NCBI RefSeq assembly: GCF_019455385.1
Contig: NZ_JACOFR010000001.1
Coordinates: 617,500-681,499 of the forward strand
DNA from: Bradyrhizobium sp. BR 10289
Lineage (GTDB): Bacteria; Pseudomonadota; Alphaproteobacteria; Rhizobiales; Xanthobacteraceae
Length of the DNA stretch: 64,000 nucleotides
Direction: 5' to 3'
The translations under genes and the position numbers were made by a program. The notes beneath the pieces are model-generated. The model did no database searches. It saw only the letters and a program-made list of their open reading frames with translations, and was not told the DNA's origin. Positions 7,335 through 16,347 of this stretch are shown one piece after another (position 1 is the stretch's first letter; every line of letters starts with the position of its first letter).

Positions 7335-8848
7335 TTATCGGCGTTCCGGTTGCTGGCGTTCCAATTGATGGGCAGCGTGATCGTGAAAGTGCTGCCCGCG
7401 TTCAGTTCCGACGATACCGACATGGTGCCGCCAAGGCGACGCACAAGTGCACGCACATGTGCAAGACCTATGCCCTGACCGGGCTTGTCCTGGGTTCCCG
7501 CACGACGGAACAGGTCGAAGATCCGCTGATGGTCCTTCGGATCGATGCCGCGGCCGTTATCGCTGATTTCGAAGATAGCGTAGCCGAGCTTGGTGCGCCC
7601 GCGGATTCTGATCGTGCCGGGGACGCCGTTCTTGAGATACTTAATCGCATTGTCGATCAGATTGGAGAAGATCTGTTCCAGCGCAAGCCGGTCGCTGACG
7701 ATATTGGGCAGCGGCTCGATATGGATCTCGGCCTGCGCTTCGGCGGCCTGATGCGCTAGCGAGGCCACGATGCCCTCGATGAATTCGCGGGTCTCGATGT
7801 TCTCCGGCTGGAACTCGCGCCGGCCCTCCCGGGTGAGGTTGAGGATCGCCGAGATCAGGCGGTCCATCCGGGCGATCGAGGATTTGATGAAGCCGAGCGC
7901 CTCGGAAAAATCCGCCGAAAGTTGCTTGTCGGGGCCATCGAGCGGCATATCGGCGATTTCGGCCGGCGGCCCGCCCACCGGCGCTCCGGCGAGGCCTCCG
8001 ATCCGGCGAAAGATGTCCTTGCCCAATTCCTCCAGCTCGCTGGTAAAGCCCATGATGTTGACCAGTGGCGAGCGCAGATCGTGACTGACAATATAGGCAA
8101 AGCGCTGGATCTCGTCGTTGGCCTCGCGCAGATCGGCGGTGCGCCTATCGACGATGGCCTCCAGATTGACGTTGGAATCGCGCAGGCGCACTTCGGCGTT
8201 GTCGCGGGCCCGGGCGGATCGTCGCACCAGCCAGATCGAGATGAGGGCGAACAGCACGACCAGGCCCGAACCGATGCCCGTCATGGAGGCCGCGAAGGTC
8301 TGGCTTCGGTCGGCGTTGACGGTCCGCAGCCGGAACAGGCGCTCTTCTTCCTGGATCATCGAGCCCGCCACGGTGCCGATCGTGGCGGTGGTGTTGGCGG
8401 CGGCGGCCTCGCGGACCAGCGCGATAGCCTTGTCGGGCTGGCCTTGCCGCACGAACTCCAGTTCCTGGCCAAACTGGCCGAGCCGGGTCTCGATGGCCGC
8501 GCTCAGCTTTTCGATGCTGTCGCGCTGGGCCGGATTGTCGCCAGTCAGACGCGTGATCCGGTCCAGCGCGGGCACGATCGCGGCGACCGCCTTTTCGTGG
8601 TCCGCCTTGAAATTGTCCTCGCCGGTCAGGAGGTAGCCGCGCGCACCGCTCTCGGCGCGACGGATCTCCAGCAGCAGGGTGTTGAGCTGGTTTTCCACCT
8701 CCAGGGTATGGACGACCCATTTGGCGTCGTCGCGCGCCTTGTTGACGAGGTAGACCGAGCCGGCGCTGATCACGGTCAGCACCAGAAGGCCCGCCGAAAG
8801 CAGCAGGATTTGCACCACCGTGCGCCGCCGCTGTGCGTCAGCCGTCAC
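7331..8848 (-). CDS. CHASE3-domain membrane sensor histidine kinase
   Basis: A 505-residue sensor. TM1 is at about residues 11-33, a periplasmic CHASE3 four-helix domain at about 36-183 (LEIRRAESGARGYLLTGE is its signature), and TM2 at about 189-208. A coiled coil leads to HisKA with His256 in FAYIVSHDLRSPL, then an HATPase with N-box (SNLIDNAIKYL), G1 (ISDNGRGID) and G2 (GQGIGLAHV). The start is GTG at 8848. It is the first gene of a three-gene signalling operon. An exact GGAAC-N16-CGTT promoter motif lies about 70 bases upstream. The signal is unknown. Confidence 0.93.
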   Translation of the reverse strand: MTADAQRRRTVVQILLLSAGLLVLTVISAGSVYLVNKARDDAKWVVHTLEVENQLNTLLLEIRRAESGARGYLLTGEDNFKADHEKAVAAIVPALDRITRLTGDNPAQRDSIEKLSAAIETRLGQFGQELEFVRQGQPDKAIALVREAAAANTTATIGTVAGSMIQEEERLFRLRTVNADRSQTFAASMTGIGSGLVVLFALISIWLVRRSARARDNAEVRLRDSNVNLEAIVDRRTADLREANDEIQRFAYIVSHDLRSPLVNIMGFTSELEELGKDIFRRIGGLAGAPVGGPPAEIADMPLDGPDKQLSADFSEALGFIKSSIARMDRLISAILNLTREGRREFQPENIETREFIEGIVASLAHQAAEAQAEIHIEPLPNIVSDRLALEQIFSNLIDNAIKYLKNGVPGTIRIRGRTKLGYAIFEISDNGRGIDPKDHQRIFDLFRRAGTQDKPGQGIGLAHVRALVRRLGGTMSVSSELNAGSTFTITLPINWNASNRNADK

Positions 8849-8916
8849 GATGGGTTTGCCTTGTTACGTTGCACGGAGTTCAATACGGCCCCTTGGAACT
8901 TGCCCCAACCGTCCAG

Positions 8917-8941
8917 AACGCGATTGGGGCCAAGAGGTTCC
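8917..8941 (-). promoter_or_regulatory. EcfG-type (general stress sigma factor) promoter for the signalling operon
   Basis: On the minus strand, GGAAC (8941-8937), a 16-base spacer and CGTT (8920-8917) match exactly the established alphaproteobacterial EcfG consensus GGAAC-N16/17-CGTT. It sits in the 107-base gap between the accC stop and the GTG of the CHASE3 kinase, oriented toward the kinase. The predicted 5' leader is about 60 bases. Confidence 0.65.
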
Positions 8942-8955
8942 ATGAGGGGAGACGA

Positions 8956-10314
8956 TTATTTCGCGGCCGGTTCCGTCTTGCCGGCGAGGTACTGTTCCAG
9001 CCAGTGGATGTGATAGTCGCCGTTGATGATGTCGTCCTGGCGGACGAGGTCGCGGAACAGCGGCAGGGTGGTTTCGATGCCGTCGACCACCATCTCGTCC
9101 AGCGCGCGGCGCAGGCGCATCAGGCATTCGGTGCGGGTCTTGCCGTGCACGATCAGCTTGCCGACCAGCGAGTCGTAATAAGGCGGGATCTGGTAGCCCT
9201 GATAGACCGCCGAATCGATCCGCACGCCGAGCCCGCCGGGCGGGTGGTATTGCGTGATGCGGCCGGGCGAGGGCCGGAAGGTCTGCGGATTCTCCGCGTT
9301 GATGCGGCACTCGATGGCGTGGCCGATGATCTGCACCTCGCTCTGCTTGGCCGGCAATTCGCCGCCGGCGGCGATGCGGATCTGCTCCAGCACGAGGTCG
9401 ATGTCGGTGATGCTCTCGGTGACGGGATGCTCGACCTGGATGCGGGTGTTCATCTCGATGAAGTAGAACTCGCCGTCCTCGAACAGGAACTCGATAGTGC
9501 CGACGCCGAGATATTTCATCTCGCGCATCGCCTTTGCACAGGTCTCGCCGATTTTTGCGCGCGCGGCTGCGGCGAGCACGGGCGAGGGGCCTTCTTCCCA
9601 GACCTTCTGGTGACGGCGCTGCAGCGAGCAGTCGCGCTCGCCGAGATGGATCGCACCGCCGCGGCCGTCGCCGAGGATCTGGATCTCGATGTGGCGTGGC
9701 TTCTGCAGATATTTTTCGAGATAGACCGAGGCGTCGCCGAAGGCCGATTTGGCCTCGTTGGCGGCCGTCGACAGCGCGACCTGGAGGTCAGCCTCGCTCT
9801 GTGCGACCTTCATGCCGCGGCCACCGCCGCCGGCCGCGGCCTTCACCAGCACCGGAAAGCCGATCTTCCTGGCGATCGCCATCGCGTCGTCATCGGGGCC
9901 GACCGCGCCATCGGAGCCGGGCACCACGGGGATGCCGAGCCGCTTGGCGGTCTTCTTGGCCTCGATCTTGTCGCCCATCAGGCGGATGTGCTCCGCCTTG
10001 GGGCCGATGAAATGCAGATTGTGCTCGGCGAGGATTTCCGCAAAGCGCGCGTTCTCCGACAGGAAGCCGTAGCCGGGATGCACCGCGTCGGCGCCCGTGA
10101 TCTCGCAGGCCGCGAGCAGCGCGGGCACGTTGAGATAGCTGTCCTTGGACGGCGGCGGCCCGATGCAGACGCTCTCGTCCGACAGGCGCACATGCATGGC
10201 GTCGGCGTCGGCGGTGGAATGCACGGCGACGGTCGCGATCCCGAGCTCCTTGCAGGCGCGCAGGATGCGAAGGGCGATCTCGCCGCGATTGGCTATGAGG
10301 ATCTTGTCGAACAT
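8956..10314 (-). CDS. accC: Acetyl-CoA carboxylase, biotin carboxylase subunit
   Basis: A 452-residue biotin carboxylase that carboxylates the biotin on AccB using bicarbonate and ATP, the first step of malonyl-CoA synthesis. The N-terminal [17 protein letters not shown] block, the ATP-grasp glycine loop [13 protein letters not shown], catalytic-site [12 protein letters not shown] and [14 protein letters not shown] are all present, and length matches the family. The ATG at 10314 follows accB by 59 bases on the same strand. A longer in-frame extension upstream runs back over accB and was rejected. Order aroQ-accB-accC is the conserved alphaproteobacterial arrangement. Confidence 0.98.
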   Translation of the reverse strand: MFDKILIANRGEIALRILRACKELGIATVAVHSTADADAMHVRLSDESVCIGPPPSKDSYLNVPALLAACEITGADAVHPGYGFLSENARFAEILAEHNLHFIGPKAEHIRLMGDKIEAKKTAKRLGIPVVPGSDGAVGPDDDAMAIARKIGFPVLVKAAAGGGGRGMKVAQSEADLQVALSTAANEAKSAFGDASVYLEKYLQKPRHIEIQILGDGRGGAIHLGERDCSLQRRHQKVWEEGPSPVLAAAARAKIGETCAKAMREMKYLGVGTIEFLFEDGEFYFIEMNTRIQVEHPVTESITDIDLVLEQIRIAAGGELPAKQSEVQIIGHAIECRINAENPQTFRPSPGRITQYHPPGGLGVRIDSAVYQGYQIPPYYDSLVGKLIVHGKTRTECLMRLRRALDEMVVDGIETTLPLFRDLVRQDDIINGDYHIHWLEQYLAGKTEPAAK

Positions 10315-10373
10315 GGTGTCCTTAAGGGACTGGCGCGCGGGGCGCGGCGAGGGCGGTTGGCCGCCCCCATCAA

Positions 10374-10865
10374 TTACTCGATGATGACGAGCGGCTCGCC
10401 GAACTCGACCGGCTGGCCGTCCTCGACCAGGATCTGCGTGACCGTGCCTGCGCGCGGCGAGGGGATCTGGTTCATGGTCTTCATGGCTTCGATGATCAGC
10501 AGCGTCTGGCCGACCGAGACCTTGGCTCCGACTTCGATGAACGGCTTGGCGCCCGGCTCCGGCGCCCAATAGGCGGTGCCGACCATCGGCGAGGTCACGG
10601 CGCCCGGATGCTTCGACAAATCGGCAGCGGCAGGTGCGGCGGCGGCGCTTGCCGTTGCCGGCGGGGCGACGGGAGCGGCGGCCATCGGCACCGGCATGGT
10701 CGCGGCGACGCTGATGTTGCGGGCGACGCGCAGCCGCAGGCCGGCACGTTCGATCTCGATCTCGGTGAGGCTGGTCTCGTCGAGCAGAAGGGCGAGCTCG
10801 CGGACGAGCGCGGAATCCTCGCTGGAAAACTTTGCGGCTGCTTTGTCGTCTGGCTGGCGCGCCAT
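10374..10865 (-). CDS. accB: Acetyl-CoA carboxylase, biotin carboxyl carrier protein
   Basis: A 163-residue biotin carboxyl carrier protein. It has an N-terminal helical region (residues 1-50), a Pro/Ala-rich flexible linker (about 55-82), and a biotinyl/lipoyl domain with the biotinylation site EAMKTMNQI (Lys129). The thumb typical of AccB is present in the stretch [19 protein letters not shown]. It works with AccC and the AccAD carboxyltransferase (not in this window). It lies 37 bases downstream of aroQ, in one transcriptional unit. Confidence 0.97.
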   Translation of the reverse strand: MARQPDDKAAAKFSSEDSALVRELALLLDETSLTEIEIERAGLRLRVARNISVAATMPVPMAAAPVAPPATASAAAAPAAADLSKHPGAVTSPMVGTAYWAPEPGAKPFIEVGAKVSVGQTLLIIEAMKTMNQIPSPRAGTVTQILVEDGQPVEFGEPLVIIE

Positions 10866-10902
10866 GTTGTTTGATCCGAATGTTCTGGGTGAAGAGGGGG
10901 CG

Positions 10903-11370
10903 TCAGGCTTCGGGCTTGATGCCGAGCTTGGCGGCAAGGCCCTGGATGGCGAGGCGGTAGCCCTCGATGCCGAAACCGGCGAGCGAGGCGAAGGCGGCGC
11001 GCGCGGTGTAGGAGTGGTGACGGAAGCTCTCGCGGGCGTGGATGTTGGTCACGTGGACCTCGACCGCCGGGATCTGCACCGCGAGCAGCGCGTCGTGCAG
11101 CGCGATCGAGGTGTGCGAATAGCCGCCGGCATTGATGATGATGCCCTTCATCTTGCGCCCATGCGCCTCGTGGATGAAGTCGATCAGCTCGCCCTCGCGG
11201 TTGGACTGGCGGCAATCGGCCTTGAGACCGAAGCTCGCCGCGGTCTCACGGCACAGCGCCTCGACGTCGGCCAGGGTCGCATGGCCGTACTTCTCGGGCT
11301 CGCGTGTCCCCAACATGTTGAGGTTCGGCCCGTTGAGGACGAGGATCGTGTCGGTTGCAGGTTCAGCCAT
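10903..11370 (-). CDS. aroQ: 3-dehydroquinate dehydratase, type II
   Basis: A 155-residue type II dehydroquinase, a dodecameric enzyme that removes water from 3-dehydroquinate in the shikimate pathway. The motif [18 protein letters not shown] includes the catalytic Arg23 and Tyr28; [10 protein letters not shown] and [12 protein letters not shown] supply the substrate-binding Asn and His. The ATG at 11370 is preferred over an upstream in-frame extension because it abuts the conserved N-terminus. It is the first gene of the aroQ-accB-accC unit. Confidence 0.97.
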   Translation of the reverse strand: MAEPATDTILVLNGPNLNMLGTREPEKYGHATLADVEALCRETAASFGLKADCRQSNREGELIDFIHEAHGRKMKGIIINAGGYSHTSIALHDALLAVQIPAVEVHVTNIHARESFRHHSYTARAAFASLAGFGIEGYRLAIQGLAAKLGIKPEA

Positions 11371-11552
11371 TCCAATCCCGGAAGAGGTGCTTCGGCGTGG
11401 CGGGGTTATAGGTAACAAAGCGCCCTAGGGGAAGCCTTGAAGGGCCTCCCGGGGCGCTTCAAGGACCTCACCCTGGGTGCAAAAACCTGTGCGGAAGTTA
11501 CGGAAATTGCTTGTTAACCAGCCCGAACAATGGCTGGCGGCGATAAGGCAAA

Positions 11553-11576
11553 GGGGCGGGCATTGCTGCCCGCCCC
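11553..11576 (-). terminator. Terminator-like hairpin after the DUF1236 gene
   Basis: Perfect 9-base arms GGGGCGGGC / GCCCGCCCC with a 6-base loop, 23 bases past the DUF1236 stop on the minus strand. It is followed there by a T-rich stretch (TTTGCCTT). It probably ends the monocistronic DUF1236 transcript before aroQ. Confidence 0.65.
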
Positions 11577-11598
11577 CGGAGGTTGCCGTGATCCGGCC

Positions 11599-12456
11599 TT
11601 AGGTGTTCAGGATGGCCACGATCTCGTAGGTGTCCGGATTGATGATCACGATCTCGTCCTTGACCAGGACGTAGCGGTAGGTCCGCCACTCCGGATAGAT
11701 CGTCACGACGCGGGACGGCAGGGCGTGCAGCTCGATGCCCTCGCGCGGAATACGGGTGCCGACCGAGATCGAGAAGTTCACGTTGGTCACGGGGGCGACG
11801 CGCTCCTCGCGGATCACGGACGTGATCTGCGTCCGCTGTTCGGTCGAGAGCTTGGCGCCCGCGCCGGCCTGGCCAACCGTGGTCGAGGTCGTGCTCTGGC
11901 CCTGCGCGTTCTGGTTGGTGCTGGTGCCGGTCTGACCCTGAGCGTTCTGGTTCGTGCTCGCGCCGGTACGGCTGTCGGCGTTATTGGTCGAGGTGCCGGT
12001 CTTGCTGCCCTCGGCCTTCTGGTCCTTCGCATCCTTGGCGCCGGACTTGGTCGTGTCCTGGCTCATGCTCTTGGACTTGTCCTGCTGCTGACCCTGCGCA
12101 CGTTCGTCGGTGCGCTGGCCCTTGGTCGCGCCGGCCTTGTCGTCGGCCGCGTTCTTGTTCATCTCGCCGCGGCCCGAATGCTCATCCTTCATCGCGCCGG
12201 AGGACTTCTCCTCGGCGGCGGTGCCGGACTTCATGCTGGAGCCACCGGCCTGGCCGACGGTGCCCTTCTCGGCGCCCGAGGACTCCTTGCCCATCGCACC
12301 GCGCTCGGCGGCGCCGCCCGAGGGCTGCGAATGCTGCATCTGCGCGCCGCCGGCGCCGCCACCGCTGTCGCGGCTCATATTACCCTGTGCGTTCGCCAGA
12401 CCGGTGCCCGCGACGAGCGCGAGTGCGGCAACCGAAATCATAAAGCGGTTAGACAT
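11599..12456 (-). CDS. DUF1236 domain-containing secreted protein
   Basis: A 285-residue exported protein. The signal peptide ends at about residue 23 (GLANAQ). A long low-complexity Gly/Ser/Lys/Asn-rich region follows (about 25-190), containing tandem TGTSTNQNAQGQ-like units. The C-terminal DUF1236 domain is about 205-285 (LSTEQRTQITSVIREE..VGTRIPREGIELHALPS..YVLVKDEIVIINPDTYEIVAIL). DUF1236 is common and multi-copy in Bradyrhizobium-type genomes; its biochemical role is unknown. An exact EcfG-type promoter sits upstream, consistent with stress-induced envelope expression. It interrupts the usual dsbA-like/aroQ adjacency. Confidence 0.85.
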   Translation of the reverse strand: MSNRFMISVAALALVAGTGLANAQGNMSRDSGGGAGGAQMQHSQPSGGAAERGAMGKESSGAEKGTVGQAGGSSMKSGTAAEEKSSGAMKDEHSGRGEMNKNAADDKAGATKGQRTDERAQGQQQDKSKSMSQDTTKSGAKDAKDQKAEGSKTGTSTNNADSRTGASTNQNAQGQTGTSTNQNAQGQSTTSTTVGQAGAGAKLSTEQRTQITSVIREERVAPVTNVNFSISVGTRIPREGIELHALPSRVVTIYPEWRTYRYVLVKDEIVIINPDTYEIVAILNT

Positions 12457-12499
12457 TGAATTCTCCTCACGTGATCATTGCATCATTGCCCGCGCCGAC

Positions 12500-12524
12500 A
12501 ACGAAAGGAGATTTGAGTTGTTCC
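12500..12524 (-). promoter_or_regulatory. EcfG-type promoter for the DUF1236 gene
   Basis: Minus-strand GGAAC (12524-12520), a 16-base spacer and CGTT (12503-12500) match the EcfG consensus exactly. The expected start lies about 35-40 bases before the DUF1236 ATG, which has an AGGAG ribosome binding site. Confidence 0.7.
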
Positions 12525-12606
12525 GGAACTTCGCCTGTTCCGCGGCATTAGTTTTTTAAACGCGAGATGAACGCGCGCGCCTGATTTGCGCCGATATCGC
12601 GCCAAC

Positions 12607-12633
12607 GAAAAAGGCCGGCTTTTCAGCCGGCCT
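12607..12633 (-). terminator. Rho-independent terminator of the DsbA-like gene
   Basis: On the minus strand, AGGCCGGCT-GAAA-AGCCGGCCT (perfect 9-base arms, 4-base loop) is followed by TTTTTC, about 32 bases after the stop. This is a classical intrinsic terminator. Confidence 0.85.
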
Positions 12634-12664
12634 CATCGCATTGGTGGTGTCGTGAAACGTCTGT

Positions 12665-13432
12665 TCAGCAAGTCGCCTTGCCGCAGCGGGCGACGCCGAT
12701 CTTTTCCTTGAGGCCTTCGAGGCCGACGGCGCCGATCACGATCTGCTTGCCGATCACGTAGCTCGGCGTGCCGTTCATGCCCATGGCTTCCGCGAGCTTG
12801 AAGTTCTCCTCGATGGTGGCGCGCACCTCGGGACTCTGGATGTCCTTCTCGATCTTCGCGGTGTCGAGGCCGGCTTCCTTGGCCGCCTGCATCGCGCGCG
12901 CCTTGTCGGCGGCGCCGCGGCCGCCGAGCAGCTTCTGGTGGAAGTCGAGATATTTCTTGCCGGTGGGATCCTGCATGCGCACGGCGACCGCGACTTGCGC
13001 CGCTTCCACCGAGCCCTGGCTCAGCACCGGAAACTCCTTCAGCACGACCTTCAGCTTCGGATCGGACTTCATGAGGTCGAGCATGTCGCCCATTGCGCGC
13101 TTGCAGTAGCCGCAATTGTAGTCGAAGAACTCGACGAAGGTGACGTCGCCGTCCTTGTTGCCGAGCACGACCTGGCGCGGCGAGTTGAAGATCGCATCCG
13201 AGTTCTGCGCGATGCTGGCTTCGTGCTTCTGCGTCTCGGCCGCGGCCTGGCGCTTGCTGAGCTCGGCCATGGCATCCTCGAGCACCTCGGGGTGGGTGAC
13301 GAGGTAGTTCTTGATGATCGCCTCGATGTCGGTGCGCTGGGCATCGGAGAAGCTGTCGGCCGACGCCGGAACGGCTGCGCCGAACATGGCGAGCGCGAAC
13401 AGCGCGGGAGCAAGCAGGCGCAGCGAAGGCAT
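12665..13432 (-). CDS. DsbA family thiol:disulfide oxidoreductase
   Basis: A 255-residue periplasmic protein. The signal peptide ends near residue 25 (VPASA-DS), followed by a helical N-terminal extension (about 28-75) like that of Com1/ScsC-type DsbA relatives. The thioredoxin-fold/DsbA insert domain carries active site CGYC (Cys107/Cys110) and the cis-Pro loop NGTPSYVIG. Two further cysteines lie at the C-terminus (ARCGKATC). The ATG at 13432 has GAGGA at good spacing; a TTG two codons upstream is less likely. Redox direction (oxidase or isomerase) cannot be told from sequence. Confidence 0.9.
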   Translation of the reverse strand: MPSLRLLAPALFALAMFGAAVPASADSFSDAQRTDIEAIIKNYLVTHPEVLEDAMAELSKRQAAAETQKHEASIAQNSDAIFNSPRQVVLGNKDGDVTFVEFFDYNCGYCKRAMGDMLDLMKSDPKLKVVLKEFPVLSQGSVEAAQVAVAVRMQDPTGKKYLDFHQKLLGGRGAADKARAMQAAKEAGLDTAKIEKDIQSPEVRATIEENFKLAEAMGMNGTPSYVIGKQIVIGAVGLEGLKEKIGVARCGKATC

Positions 13433-13524
13433 AGGCAAATCCTCTTATCCAAAGCAGGTTTCGGAAAACGTCCCGGCGGACTTCAAGTTCGGCGTCGTGA
13501 CGTCGTGGTTGGCTGTCGTTCTAG

Positions 13525-14925
13525 CTAGTTACGCTGCGGCTTTGAGGCCACGATGTCGTCGGCCTTGACCCATCCGGGCGTGCCGACGGCGAAGCGGGTT
13601 TTCGCGCGCGTGGCAAGCTCGCGGGCGGTCTTGTTGTCGCCGCGCAAGGACGCGGCCTGGGCCGATGCGAGATCCGCCTCGGCATAGTCGCCCTTCCGGC
13701 CATAGGCCATCGCGAGCTGCATGTAGCCGAGCGCAGCCTCCGGTTCGCGCGCCACCGCGGCCCGGAGAATCCGAACGGCGTCTTCCGTGTAGGCCTTATT
13801 ATCCGATCCAACCAGAGCCTGCCCAAGTAACATCTCGATGAGGGGCGCGTTGTTGGAAAGCTGAACCGCCTTGCGCAGGGGCGCGATGGCCTCGGCGGGC
13901 TTGCCGCCTTCGAGGAGCGCCTGACCGCGCACCTCGTAGAAGTACGGGTTGTTGGGCTGGACGGCGATCAGCGCGTCGATCTGGGCGAGTGCACTGCGCA
14001 GATCGCCGTGCAGATAGGTGCTGATGGCGCGGGCATAGCGCGCCGGCAGGCTGTCATTGGTCAGCGGATAGCGGCGGTACACCGTCTCGGGACGCTCCAT
14101 GAAGGCTGAGATCTTGGCGCGCACCATGTCGTGGCGGAGCTGGAGCGCGGGATCGTCCTTCTTGTCCCAGTAGGGGCTGGCGCTGGCGAACTCCTGAAGC
14201 GAGGCGACGCGCTCGGCGGGCATCGGGTGCGACTGGAGGTAAGGATCGGCGCCGCGTGAAGCGAACAGGCTCTCGCTGGTGAAGCGCTTGAAGGTCTCGT
14301 ACATGCCCTTCGGCGACTGCTGGGTCGCGGTGAGGAATTTCACGCCGGCGCGGTCGGCGTTCTCCTCCTGCTGGCGCTGATAGGACAGCAGCGAGCGGCG
14401 GATCATCTCCTGGGGACCTGCGATCGCGGCTGCGCCGGCGTTGGCGAGCCCGTTGTTGCCGGCGCTGCTGCCGCGGGTGCTGCCGGCGGCGATCGCGCCG
14501 GCGCCGAGCAGCATCGCGATGATCATCTGGGTCTGGGCGTTCGCGAGTTGCTCGCGCAGCTTGGACAGATGGCCGCCGGCCAGATGCCCGGTTTCGTGCG
14601 CGAGCACGCCGATGATCTGGTTCGGCGTTTCCGACTGCAGGATCGCGCCGTAATTGACGAAGATGCGGCGGCCGTCCGCGACGAAGGCGTTGAACGAGGC
14701 CTCGTTGACGATCACCATCTGGATGTTCTGCTTCTCCAGACCGGCGACGCGCAGGATCGGGCGGGTGTATTCGCGCAAGAGCTGCTCGGTCTCGGTGTCG
14801 CGCAGGACCGGCGGACCCTTGGCCTGCGCATGGGCGGCCGGGACCGGCAGCAGCGCGATCGCCACGGCCGTGACAAGGGCGGTGAGGGCGGAGGCCTTCT
14901 TGCGCAATGCGATCTGGAGCGACAT
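13525..14925 (-). CDS. BepA-like M48 family periplasmic metalloprotease with TPR domain
   Basis: A 466-residue exported protease. After a signal peptide (AHAQ at about residue 34), the M48 domain carries the zinc motif HETGH (in GVLAHETGHLAGGHL) and the third ligand in EENADRAG. It is followed by alpha-helical TPR-like repeats (about 300-455). This architecture matches BepA/YfgC, which assists or degrades outer-membrane proteins such as LptD. The start is placed at ATG 14925; a TTG one codon upstream is possible and the ribosome binding site is weak. It is divergent from the aminotransferase. Confidence 0.92.
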   Translation of the reverse strand: MSLQIALRKKASALTALVTAVAIALLPVPAAHAQAKGPPVLRDTETEQLLREYTRPILRVAGLEKQNIQMVIVNEASFNAFVADGRRIFVNYGAILQSETPNQIIGVLAHETGHLAGGHLSKLREQLANAQTQMIIAMLLGAGAIAAGSTRGSSAGNNGLANAGAAAIAGPQEMIRRSLLSYQRQQEENADRAGVKFLTATQQSPKGMYETFKRFTSESLFASRGADPYLQSHPMPAERVASLQEFASASPYWDKKDDPALQLRHDMVRAKISAFMERPETVYRRYPLTNDSLPARYARAISTYLHGDLRSALAQIDALIAVQPNNPYFYEVRGQALLEGGKPAEAIAPLRKAVQLSNNAPLIEMLLGQALVGSDNKAYTEDAVRILRAAVAREPEAALGYMQLAMAYGRKGDYAEADLASAQAASLRGDNKTARELATRAKTRFAVGTPGWVKADDIVASKPQRN

Positions 14926-15126
14926 CAAATGGTCTTGGTCAAACAGGCCTGGTGAACAGGCTTGGAAGTTTCGTCATAGGTTTTGGCGATTGGCGGCGGA
15001 CCGGATACGCGATATGCCCTTGTAAGCCGTAGCCCTTATGAGCCGTACAATGCGGCCAGTCTGGGGCGCAAGCGCCCTGTTTTCCGGACCGGACGGCCCG
15101 GTTCGCCAGCGAAATAGCAGAAATCG

Positions 15127-16314
15127 ATGCACGACGCGACATTGAGGAACCGGTTGGGCCAGTGGCTCGAGCCCTCCCGCCGCAGCGATGTTCCCCCGTT
15201 CATGGTGATGGACGTGATGGCCGCAGCGGCCCGAATCGAGGCGGCGGGCGGCCATGTCATCCACATGGAGGTCGGCCAGCCCGCCACCGGCGCCCCGAAG
15301 ACCGCGATTGCAGCCGCGCATGCGGCGCTGGACGCAGGGCGGATCGACTACACCTCGGCGCTCGGCATCCCCTCGCTGCGCGCGCGCATCGCGCGGCATT
15401 ATCGGGACGCTTATGGCTGTGACGTCAGCCCCGACCGGATCGTGGTGACGACGGGCTCGTCCGGCGGCTTCATCCTGGCGTTTCTCTCAATGTTCGAGCC
15501 GGGCGACCGCGTCGCCGTGACGGTGCCGGGCTATCCGCCGTACCGTCATATCCTCACCGCGCTCGGCTGCGAGCCGGTACTGATCGAGACCACCAACGAC
15601 ACACGCCACGCGTTGACCGGCGAAGCGCTGCTGGCGGCGCATCGCAAGGCGCCGTTGAAGGGCGTGCTGGTCGGCAGTCCCGCCAATCCGACCGGGACGA
15701 TGATGTCCCGCGAGGCGCTCGCCGGCCTGATCGCGGCTGCGGAAGATGCCGGCATCCGTTTCATCTCCGACGAGATCTATCACGGGCTTGACTACGCCTT
15801 TCCGGCGGTGACGGCGGCAGCGCTGTCGAAGCACGCACTCGTGATCAACTCGTTCTCGAAATATTTCTGCATGACGGGCTGGCGCGTCGGCTGGATGGTG
15901 GTGCCTGATATTCTGGTGCGGCCGATCGAGCGGCTGCAGCAGAACCTGTCGATCTCGGTGCCGTCGCTGTCGCAGATTGCGGCCGAAGCCGCCTTCGACG
16001 GCGCGGCCGAGATGGAGGAGATCAAGCACGGCTATCAGGAAAACCGGCGCATCCTGATCGAGGGATTGCCGAAAGCTGGCCTTGCCAAGTTTCTGCCGGC
16101 CGACGGCGCCTTCTATCTCTATGCCGACGTCTCGGACTTCACTTCCGACAGTTTCGTGTTCGCCAAGCAGATGCTCGAACAGGCCCATGTCGCGGCAACA
16201 CCGGGGGTCGATTTCGACCCGATCCATGGCCGCTCGTTCATACGATTGTCCTATGCACGCTCGGCTGACGAGATGCGGGAGGCAGTTGACCGGATTGCGC
16301 AGTGGCTTAAATAG
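15127..16314 (+). CDS. Class I/II pyridoxal-phosphate aminotransferase
   Basis: A 395-residue fold-type I aminotransferase. It has the substrate/cofactor blocks MEVGQPATGAP, SALGIPSLRARIA, the PLP phosphate loop TTGSSGGF, SPANPTG, ISDEIYHGLDY (Asp and Tyr to PLP) and the Schiff-base lysine NSFSKYFCMTGWRVGW (Lys245), plus the C-terminal Arg in SFIRLSYA for the substrate carboxylate. It probably acts on aspartate, aromatic or alanine-type amino acids; exact specificity is not assignable. In related genomes this gene often neighbours the M48 protease, as here. Confidence 0.93.
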   Translation: MHDATLRNRLGQWLEPSRRSDVPPFMVMDVMAAAARIEAAGGHVIHMEVGQPATGAPKTAIAAAHAALDAGRIDYTSALGIPSLRARIARHYRDAYGCDVSPDRIVVTTGSSGGFILAFLSMFEPGDRVAVTVPGYPPYRHILTALGCEPVLIETTNDTRHALTGEALLAAHRKAPLKGVLVGSPANPTGTMMSREALAGLIAAAEDAGIRFISDEIYHGLDYAFPAVTAAALSKHALVINSFSKYFCMTGWRVGWMVVPDILVRPIERLQQNLSISVPSLSQIAAEAAFDGAAEMEEIKHGYQENRRILIEGLPKAGLAKFLPADGAFYLYADVSDFTSDSFVFAKQMLEQAHVAATPGVDFDPIHGRSFIRLSYARSADEMREAVDRIAQWLK

Positions 16315-16347
16315 CCGCCAGTTTTCGACAGAATTCCGGAGTGCAAC

